The position numbers were made by a program, and so were the translations under genes. A stretch of 5,350 nt of DNA. Source: an uncultured Collinsella sp. (GTDB lineage: Bacteria; Actinomycetota; Coriobacteriia; Coriobacteriales; Coriobacteriaceae). Below are positions 1 to 5,350 of this stretch, one piece after another (position 1 is the stretch's first letter; every line of letters begins with the position of its first letter). The stretch lies in NCBI GenBank assembly GCA_905213265.1, contig CAJMHR010000072.1, positions 1 through 5,350 of the forward strand, written 5' to 3'. The notes below the pieces were generated by a model. The model was not told the DNA's origin, ran no database searches, and saw only the letters and a list, made by a program, of their open reading frames with translations.

Positions 1-2312
1 CGCTGTTCGTGCTGCGCTACTCGGCCACGCACAAGCAGGCCTACAACATGATCTACCGCCTCACGCCGGTCGACGCCTTCGAGCGCCACCTGGTGAAGGG
101 CATCTGCGTGGACTCGATCAAGGCCGAGGCGAACCTCAACGGCGCGTACGTGAGGCTCGAGTCCGTCAAGTCCGACCCGTTCTCCGCCAAGGTGTCCATC
201 GACGTGCGCCAGGCCGACGGCACGCAGAAGCGCAAGGCCGTCACGGTGAAGACCGGCAACGACCTCTACCAGAAGAGCGGCGAGAACAGCGACTACGAGA
301 GCGGCTGGGTGGTCAACAACATCGGCGCCGCAGTGGGCGACGAGTTCATAGAGTTCCAGAACGGCGAGGTGCTCGAGCTCGGCGAGGCGCTGGGCGACGT
401 CAACGAGGAGGTCGTCAAGCGCGCGCAGATCCGCCGCACCATCGAGGACCACCTGGCCCGCCAGTTCGAGCTGTGGCCGCGCGGCGTGAAGGTGCTCTCG
501 CTCTTCTTCATCGACCGCGTCGACCGATACCGCGTCTACGAGCCCGAAGTCCACGGCGGCCTGTACGCCCTGATGTTTGAGGAGGAGTACGCAGGTGCCC
601 TGAACTCGAAGGCGCCTCGTCGCATCGCAAAGGCGGCGGGGATCGGCAAGGGCACGTGGCTCGAGTGCTACGAAGCCGTCGGCGCCCCGCTGGTGCGCGA
701 CCCCCACGCCGTGCACCAGGGATACTTCGCCAAGGACAAGAAGGGCAAGTTCAAGGACTCCAAGGGAGCCGCCGGCACCGCCGACGACGCCGGGGCCTTC
801 GAGCTCATCATGCAGAAGAAGGAGACGCTCATCTCCTTCCCGGACGGCAAGGACGCGGACAAGGACGTCTCTTTCGTCTTCAGCCACTCCGCGCTCAAGG
901 AGGGCTGGGACAACCCCAACGTGTTCCAGATCTGCACGCTCGTCGAGACAAAGGACAACCTGACCAAGCGCCAGAAGATCGGCCGCGGTCTGCGCCTGTG
1001 CGTGAACCAGGATGGCGAGCGCCTGTACGACCCAGAGGCGAACGTGCTCACCGTCATCGCGAACGAGAGCTACGACGACTTCGCCAACGGCCTGCAGAAG
1101 GAGCTTGAGGCTGAGGACTTCAAGTTCGGCGTCATCACTCCGGAGAGCTTCACGAAGGTCACGGTCAAGGGCGATGATGGCGTCGAGGAGCGCCTGGGCT
1201 ACGAGAAGTCCAAGCAGGTCTACGACCACCTCGTCGCGACCGGCATGGTCGACGACAAGGGCGCGGTGACGCCCGAGCTGAAGGCGGCCGCCGAGGAGGG
1301 CAAGGTCGAGCTCCCCGCCGAGCTCGAGCCTGCCAAGGAGCAGGTCGAGGCGATCATCATCCACAAGTCCCAGAGGGTCCAGATCCGTGACAAGGCCAAG
1401 GAGGTCTCGGTCGAGCTGCAGAAGGACGTCACGCTCGACCCTGCGTTCCAGGCCCTGTGGGACCGCATCCGCCAGCGCACGCGCTTCCAGGTCGAGGTCG
1501 ACTCCGGCAAGCTCATCGAACATGCCATCGAAGCTGTCGACGGCATGCTCGCCGTGCGCCCGCCCCAGGTGACGAGCGAGCGTGCCTCGCTGGGCATCGA
1601 CGACGCGGGCGTGAGCGCCGAGGGCACGGGCACCTCCGTGGTGTCCGTTTCGGGAAAGGTGAAATACGACCTTCCCGACCCGATCGCAGAGCTGCAGGAC
1701 GCCGTCGGGCTCACCCGCGGCACCATCAAGGCGATCCTCGAGGGCTGCAGCCGCCTCGACGAGTTCGAGATCGACCCCGCGACCTTCCTCGCGCAGGTCG
1801 GCGACAAGATCAACCGCGTGAAGAACGACCTCATCGCCCAGGGCATCAAGTACGTGCGCCTTCCCGAGGACGAGTGGTACACCATGCGCGACCTCGAGCT
1901 TGACGACTACACGGCCTACCTTGGGCAGAACGCGTGGAAGCCGGACATGACGAGCAAGAGCCTGTACAACTACGTGGTCTACGACTCGGCGGGGGTCGAG
2001 CGCTCCTTTGCCGAGGCTCTAGACAAGCAGGAGGAGGTTCTCGTGTTCGCGAAATTGCCCTCGGCGTTCAAGATCGACACGCCGCTCGGCAGTTACAACC
2101 CCGACTGGGCGTACGTCGAGGAGGCCGACGGCGAGCGCCGCGTGTACTTCGTGACCGAGACCAAGGGCGGCAAGAACGGCGAGCCCGCCCTGCGCGACGC
2201 GGAGAAGATCAAGATCGGCTGCGCCAAGAAGCACTTCGAGGCGCTGGACCTCGGAAACGACTTCCATTACAACGTGCGCACGACCTACCAATACGAGGCG
2301 GTGAAGGCTTAG
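1..2312 (+). CDS. res: Type III restriction enzyme, Res subunit (helicase plus nuclease), 5' truncated by the window
   Basis: ATP-dependent translocase and endonuclease subunit of a type III restriction-modification system. In this family Res works with a Mod methyltransferase and cuts DNA with unmethylated inverted sites. The frame (first full codon at 3) is already open at the left edge and the first visible residues fall inside the helicase core, so the GTG at 9 is not the real start; Walker A and DEAD/H motifs lie upstream. Numbering from that GTG: motif III S5-A6-T7 in LRYSATHK; FEEEY and HQGYFAKDKKG segments typical of Res; motif V at 291-306 (FSHSALKEGWDNPNVF); motif VI at 321-330 (RQKIGRGLRL, with R326 and R329 as arginine-finger candidates). 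The C-terminal PD-(D/E)XK nuclease shows P698-D699 and E717-T-K719. At least 767 residues are present; family members are usually near 900-1000, so roughly 150-250 are missing. No internal stop or frameshift is visible. The mod gene is expected upstream but cannot be seen. Confidence 0.93.
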   Translation, partial: LFVLRYSATHKQAYNMIYRLTPVDAFERHLVKGICVDSIKAEANLNGAYVRLESVKSDPFSAKVSIDVRQADGTQKRKAVTVKTGNDLYQKSGENSDYESGWVVNNIGAAVGDEFIEFQNGEVLELGEALGDVNEEVVKRAQIRRTIEDHLARQFELWPRGVKVLSLFFIDRVDRYRVYEPEVHGGLYALMFEEEYAGALNSKAPRRIAKAAGIGKGTWLECYEAVGAPLVRDPHAVHQGYFAKDKKGKFKDSKGAAGTADDAGAFELIMQKKETLISFPDGKDADKDVSFVFSHSALKEGWDNPNVFQICTLVETKDNLTKRQKIGRGLRLCVNQDGERLYDPEANVLTVIANESYDDFANGLQKELEAEDFKFGVITPESFTKVTVKGDDGVEERLGYEKSKQVYDHLVATGMVDDKGAVTPELKAAAEEGKVELPAELEPAKEQVEAIIIHKSQRVQIRDKAKEVSVELQKDVTLDPAFQALWDRIRQRTRFQVEVDSGKLIEHAIEAVDGMLAVRPPQVTSERASLGIDDAGVSAEGTGTSVVSVSGKVKYDLPDPIAELQDAVGLTRGTIKAILEGCSRLDEFEIDPATFLAQVGDKINRVKNDLIAQGIKYVRLPEDEWYTMRDLELDDYTAYLGQNAWKPDMTSKSLYNYVVYDSAGVERSFAEALDKQEEVLVFAKLPSAFKIDTPLGSYNPDWAYVEEADGERRVYFVTETKGGKNGEPALRDAEKIKIGCAKKHFEALDLGNDFHYNVRTTYQYEAVKA
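2303..2307 (+). promoter_or_regulatory. Ribosome binding site for the DUF4238 gene, inside the end of res
   Basis: GAAGG lies 6 bases before the ATG at 2314, within the last codons of res. The res stop TAG (2310-2312) is separated from the ATG by one base, a geometry that favours translational coupling or reinitiation. It supports the ATG at 2314 over the in-frame ATG at 2335, which has only GGAAAG directly abutting it. Confidence 0.55.
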
Positions 2313-2313
2313 G

Positions 2314-3441
2314 ATGTCGAAGCTGCCCGGAAAGATGACGCGAAAGCAGCACTGGGTGCCGCGGTTCTACCTGCGCCATTTCGCGGATTCCTCCGGGCAG
2401 CTTCATGCCTACAGCAGACAGAAGGGCTCCTTCTTCCGCACGAATTGCGAGAACCTTTGCAGCATGCGCGATCTTTATGAGGTCGAGCATGCCGATGCGA
2501 CAGGCGATGCGACAGACAGATTCTATGCGCAGAACCTCATCGAGGTTAAGCTATCTGAGCTCGAGAGCCGCATCGCGCCGCTTTACGATCGCTTTTTGGA
2601 ACGCCAGAAAGAAGACCAGTGCGAAGACGAAGGGTATTCTGATGGGAAAGCCGCCGTTTGCGAGCTGGCAGCAAATATCATCGTCCGGCACCCTATCAGT
2701 ATGCGCGTCGACAAGAAATGGTCACGCGAGACTGCCGAAGAGCTGCTCAGAAACGTTCATCTGACACCCTATGAGCTCGGCTTGCTCGATTGGTCGGATT
2801 GGCGCGGGGATTCCCAAGCGGTGGTCGAGCTTGCCGCCGCCGCAACCATGCTCTTCTCCAACGATGATATTGTGCCAGTTAACCGTATTCGAAAGGCTTT
2901 TTTTGAGAAGAGCTTCTCCATCCTTAGGGCACCCGTCGGCTCAGGGTTCGTTACGACGTCGATGCCTATGTTCATCATCGGGCCCGAGGACGACTCGTAC
3001 GATTTTCATCTCGCGTATATGCCGTTGAGCAGTGAGTATGCTGCGGTCTTTTCAGATGACCCTCTATTTCCGCCGTTTGCGAGACTCGGTTTTTCGGGCG
3101 TCGAGTTCATGAACCGACTTCTTCTGCTTAACTGCGAGCATTGGGATGTCGCCATATCGAGGGGAAGCGGCCCGCTCGAGCACGCGGTACGCGATTGGAG
3201 TCAAGCGAACAGTGCCGAATTCATGCACGAGATGTTCACGCGCGACGGCAGGGAGCTATCCCTCGACACAGTGATCTACGACCGCTCGAAGAAGAAGGGG
3301 CAGACGATGATCGATACCATCGACCGTGGCTGCCTCGAGGGCGGCTGCCTTGATGACGAGGACCTGCGCATCATCTTCGAGCACCTTCTGGGGAGAAGAC
3401 GGCAAGGACCGGGAACATTAAAGGGTCAAGCAGCGTATTGA
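2314..3441 (+). CDS. DUF4238 domain-containing protein, function unknown
   Basis: A 375-residue soluble-looking protein with no signal peptide or membrane segment. The N-terminus K11-QHWVPRFYLRHF-23 is the hallmark opening of the DUF4238 family (KxHyVPxfyLxxF). Other features matching my memory of the family are NLCSMRDLYEVE near residue 50, an acidic helix with NLIEVKLSELESRI, the block NIIVRHP (R125, P127), and the late strand pair FVTTSMPMFI (212-221) and MPLS (236-239). The biochemical activity of the family is not known to me; members often occur beside restriction and other defence genes. The start at 2314 has a Shine-Dalgarno inside res; M8 at 2335 is a possible alternative that keeps the whole domain. 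It lies one base after res, so it is probably cotranscribed and coupled. Its GC is visibly lower than that of res (sampled 60-base lines at 50-58% against 70% for one res line), suggesting a different origin. Two oddities: the 212-221 block lacks the Asp I expect in the family's TSDxP motif, and residues DATGDATD come from a 12-base tandem duplication. Confidence 0.85.
   Translation: MSKLPGKMTRKQHWVPRFYLRHFADSSGQLHAYSRQKGSFFRTNCENLCSMRDLYEVEHADATGDATDRFYAQNLIEVKLSELESRIAPLYDRFLERQKEDQCEDEGYSDGKAAVCELAANIIVRHPISMRVDKKWSRETAEELLRNVHLTPYELGLLDWSDWRGDSQAVVELAAAATMLFSNDDIVPVNRIRKAFFEKSFSILRAPVGSGFVTTSMPMFIIGPEDDSYDFHLAYMPLSSEYAAVFSDDPLFPPFARLGFSGVEFMNRLLLLNCEHWDVAISRGSGPLEHAVRDWSQANSAEFMHEMFTRDGRELSLDTVIYDRSKKKGQTMIDTIDRGCLEGGCLDDEDLRIIFEHLLGRRRQGPGTLKGQAAY
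2493..2516 (+). repeat. Two tandem copies of a 12-base unit inside the DUF4238 gene
   Basis: CGATGCGACAGG is followed directly by CGATGCGACAGA, 11 of 12 bases identical. The unit is a multiple of three, so the frame is kept and the repeat encodes DATG-DATD around residues 61-68. It looks like a small slippage duplication in a loop rather than a functional site. Confidence 0.7.
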
Positions 3442-3466
3442 TAAAATTGACCCCGCCAGCAATAAC
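3438..3466 (+). promoter_or_regulatory. Candidate sigma-70-type promoter for the DUF262-DUF1524 gene
   Basis: TTGATA (3438-3443, five of six matches to TTGACA) is followed after exactly 17 bases by AATAAC (3461-3466, four of six matches to TATAAT). It sits in the most AT-rich gap of the window, overlapping the DUF4238 stop codon, and would start transcription near 3473, about 20 bases before the ATG at 3493. This is a consensus match by eye only; a hexamer pair this good can occur by chance. Confidence 0.3.
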
Positions 3467-3480
3467 CGCAAAGGATAGAT

Positions 3481-3484
3481 AGGG
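3481..3484 (+). promoter_or_regulatory. Ribosome binding site for the DUF262-DUF1524 gene
   Basis: AGGG lies 8 bases before the ATG at 3493, at good spacing. A second purine run (AAGG, 3489-3492) abuts the ATG and is too close to act. This fixes the start at 3493; the nearby ATG at 3497 is out of frame. Confidence 0.5.
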
Positions 3485-3492
3485 CTTTAAGG

Positions 3493-5196
3493 ATGGATGC
3501 AGGAAAAGCAACGATAAGCGGCGTGTTCAACGGATCGCGCCTGCTCGAAATACCTTTTTACCAAAGGGCGTACGTCTGGGGAGAAGAGCAATGGGAGCGT
3601 TTCCTCGGCGACATGGAGTTCGTCACGGCCTCGAAGCGGCCCTATTTCCTGGGCTCCATCATCCTGAAGCAGGCCTCCTCCGGCAACACCTGGTCCGAGG
3701 TCTCCGAGGTTCGCACCGTCATCGACGGCCAGCAGCGACTCACGACCATGGTCATCTTCTTCAAGGCACTCTGTGCAAAAAACGGCACCAACAATTTGTT
3801 TGAGCGAGATTTCGTCCTGGAGACCGGCGATGTCGCCTTGCGGCACGGCAAGTACGACCGGCAGGATTTCGAAAAGGTCGTCAGCGCCACGGGCTGCGAA
3901 CCCCTCGAGGGCTCCTCGGCCATCGTCCTTGCCTACAACTACTTCCTCAAGAATATCGACCCGGAGAAGGTCGACAGGAACACGATCAAGTCGAACGTCC
4001 AGTTCGTCTGCATCGATCTTACCGAGGGCGAGGACGAGCAGCAGATATTCGACACCATCAACTCGCTCGGGGTGCGCCTGACGACGGCGGAGCTCCTTAA
4101 GAACTACTTCTTCAACCGCGAGAACGAGCAGGCGTTCAAGGAGTGCTGGGAAGACGTCTTCGAGCCCACGGCTGAGAAGAGGGAGTATTGGGAGCAGGAG
4201 ATCGTTACCGGGCGCATCAAGCGCACGCTCGTCGACCTCTTCTTCGACGCGTTCCTCCAGATTCTGGTCCAGGACAAGAGGCGTGGCGTCACGACCGAGG
4301 ACAAGCTCTTCTATTCGCGTACTTCGAACCTCTTCCAGTCCTACAAGGATTTCATCGGCAGGTACTGCAACGGCGACAAGGTCGAGATCCTCGACAACAT
4401 GAAGGCGTATGCCGAGGCGTTCGAGTCCACGTTCGACCCTGGCTACTGCGACGCGGACATCCCCTCCGCTTCCGGCGTCGAGCGCCTGAACGTGCTGATA
4501 TTCGGCCTCAAGAACTCGACGCTCATCCCGTACGTGCTCTACGTTCGAAAGAACGCGGAGTCTTCGAGCGAGGAATCTAAGATCTACGCCCTGCTTGAGA
4601 GCTACATCGTCCGCCGAATGCTGGTTCAGGCGACCACGAAGAACTACAACAGGCTGTTCACCTCGCTGATCTTGAACGAGGTGAAGGACGCGGAGGCGCT
4701 GAGGAAGGCTCTCGAAGCCAATGACGAGGCGACGACGTACATGCCCGGCGACGCCGAGGTTCGAGCGGCATTCGAGGAATCGTGTCTGTACAACCTCCAG
4801 TCCAAGGGCGTCCTCTATCTGCTGGAAAGCGCCATTCGTCCGGGCATGAGCAGCACGGCCCTGCTCGGGTTCAACCAGTACACCCTCGAGCACATGATGC
4901 CCAAGAAGTGGCGCAACAAATGGGGAGCCCTCGACGATGAGGCTGCCACGCGAAGGGACCGGAAGCTCCTCACGCTCGGCAACCTCGCCATCATCACGCA
5001 TTCGCTCAACGCCTCCATCCGCGATGCCGATTGGCCCACCAAGAAGCAGGGAAAGGGATACAAGGACGGCCTTGCCCTCTGCGCCGCCGGCCTTGCGACC
5101 ATGGCCGGCGCCCTAGAGAAGGAGTCTTGGAACGAGGGCGATATCGCCGATCGCGCCGAATGGCTTGCGGACAAGGCGTTGGAGGTCTGGCGCTAG
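3493..5196 (+). CDS. DUF262 and DUF1524 (HNH) protein, GmrSD-like modification-dependent restriction enzyme
   Basis: A 567-residue single-chain protein with the GmrS-type domain (DUF262) first and the GmrD-type HNH nuclease (DUF1524) last. In characterised relatives (GmrSD, SspE) the DUF262 part binds or hydrolyses NTP and the C-terminal part nicks or cuts DNA, with activity steered by DNA modification. DUF262 marks: I20-PFYQRAYVW-29; YFLGSIIL (51-58); the NTPase-type loop D78-GQQRLTT-85; and F186-DTINSLGVRLTTAELLKN-204. The DUF1524 nuclease shows T464-LEHMMP-470 with catalytic candidate H467, then L495-GNLAII-501 with N497, N506 and K517/K518, and the closing WLADKALEVW common to the family. 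All key residues I can recognise are present, so the enzyme looks intact and its length is normal. The middle (about 205-450) is helical in character and probably carries target recognition. It follows the DUF4238 gene by 51 bases and may be cotranscribed or use its own promoter. Which modification it senses cannot be read from the sequence; a type IV role is inference. Confidence 0.9.
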   Translation: MDAGKATISGVFNGSRLLEIPFYQRAYVWGEEQWERFLGDMEFVTASKRPYFLGSIILKQASSGNTWSEVSEVRTVIDGQQRLTTMVIFFKALCAKNGTNNLFERDFVLETGDVALRHGKYDRQDFEKVVSATGCEPLEGSSAIVLAYNYFLKNIDPEKVDRNTIKSNVQFVCIDLTEGEDEQQIFDTINSLGVRLTTAELLKNYFFNRENEQAFKECWEDVFEPTAEKREYWEQEIVTGRIKRTLVDLFFDAFLQILVQDKRRGVTTEDKLFYSRTSNLFQSYKDFIGRYCNGDKVEILDNMKAYAEAFESTFDPGYCDADIPSASGVERLNVLIFGLKNSTLIPYVLYVRKNAESSSEESKIYALLESYIVRRMLVQATTKNYNRLFTSLILNEVKDAEALRKALEANDEATTYMPGDAEVRAAFEESCLYNLQSKGVLYLLESAIRPGMSSTALLGFNQYTLEHMMPKKWRNKWGALDDEAATRRDRKLLTLGNLAIITHSLNASIRDADWPTKKQGKGYKDGLALCAAGLATMAGALEKESWNEGDIADRAEWLADKALEVWR

Positions 5197-5199
5197 GCC

Positions 5200-5350
5200 C
5201 TACCTGCGTCCCATCTCGAAGATGCTTGCGGTGTCGGAACCCGCATCGATGACGGATGGAACCGGCTCTTCCAAAAACGTAGTTCGTGGCGATGTCTCTT
5301 CCGTCGGCGCGTCAAGAGGCTCGCCGAGCGCTAGGAAGAACCTCATCACG
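5200..5350 (-). CDS. C-terminal end of a probable convergent gene, unrecognised
   Basis: On the minus strand one frame stays open from the right edge to a TAG at 5202-5200, giving about 49 residues that start VMRFFLALGEPLD and end in SIFEMGRR. The start lies beyond the window. Support is modest: the length alone proves little in GC-rich DNA, but the peptide has a protein-like composition (a hydrophobic helix, then an acidic Pro/Thr-rich tail), third positions are mainly G or C, and the stop falls just 3 bases past the end of the DUF262-DUF1524 gene, as expected for tightly packed convergent genes. I do not recognise the family. If real, it closes the plus-strand defence run at this point. Confidence 0.5.
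   Translation of the reverse strand, partial: VMRFFLALGEPLDAPTEETSPRTTFLEEPVPSVIDAGSDTASIFEMGRR

Noticed and set aside
9..11. GTG at 9 as the true start of the Res protein.
   Set aside because: The frame is open to the left edge, and the first residues already belong to helicase motif III, so the real start must be upstream.
656..1108. A 150-codon plus-strand frame overlapping res in another phase.
   Set aside because: Extremely Arg-, Gly- and Pro-rich translation typical of an out-of-phase GC-rich gene; helicase motifs V and VI in the main frame cover the same DNA.
1220..1885. A 221-codon minus-strand open frame inside res.
   Set aside because: Ser/Arg/Thr-rich product with no motif; it lies opposite a well-supported coding frame and is best explained by codon bias.
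3447..3475. TTGACC at 3447 as an alternative -35 box.
   Set aside because: The sequence 17 bases downstream (AAAGGA) is not -10-like; the TTGATA/AATAAC pair is the better match.
3487..5001. A 504-codon open frame on the minus strand, antisense to almost the whole DUF262-DUF1524 gene.
   Set aside because: The plus-strand frame has unmistakable family motifs along its full length. In GC-rich genes with C/G third positions the antisense frame in register often lacks stops, and its product is a low-diversity Leu/Val/Arg/Glu/Asp-rich chain with no recognisable motif.
5227..5245. Small inverted repeat TGCGG / CCGCA as a terminator after the plus-strand run.
   Set aside because: Only five base pairs with a nine-base loop and no T-tract; not a credible intrinsic terminator.
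5197..5334. Read-through extension of the DUF262-DUF1524 gene, as the frame past the TAG stays open for about 45 codons.
   Set aside because: The protein ends on the family's usual Trp-containing C-terminus, the extension has an Arg-rich unstructured composition, and there is no recoding signal.

Overview
The window is GC-rich (by eye about 60%, with C or G strongly preferred at third codon positions), yet the proteins keep many Lys (AAG) and Glu (GAG) codons. That pattern fits a high-GC Gram-positive such as a gut Coriobacteriia or Bifidobacterium relative. This taxonomic guess is an inference from composition only.

The layout is three consecutive plus-strand genes and the tail of a probable minus-strand gene. 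(1) Positions 1-2312 hold the 3' four fifths or so of a type III restriction enzyme Res subunit. Helicase motifs III, V and VI and a C-terminal PD-(D/E)XK nuclease are present; the N-terminus with Walker A and DEAD/H motifs lies before the window. (2) Positions 2314-3441, one base after the res stop, hold a DUF4238-family protein of unknown function, visibly poorer in GC than its neighbours. (3) Positions 3493-5196, after a 51-base gap with a candidate promoter, hold a full-length DUF262-DUF1524 protein (GmrSD-like, fused ParB/Srx-like NTPase plus HNH nuclease), the architecture of type IV restriction and related modified-DNA defence enzymes. (4) From 5200 to the right edge a minus-strand reading frame stays open and ends 3 bases past the stop of gene 3. 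It is probably the C-terminus of a convergent gene.

The region reads as a piece of a defence island: a type III R-M system (the Mod partner is expected upstream but not visible), a possible accessory gene coupled to res, and a modification-dependent nuclease. Type III systems cut DNA lacking the host methyl mark, while GmrSD-type enzymes attack DNA carrying foreign modifications, so the two would be complementary against phage. No RNA genes, CRISPR arrays, insertion sequences or integrase genes were seen.
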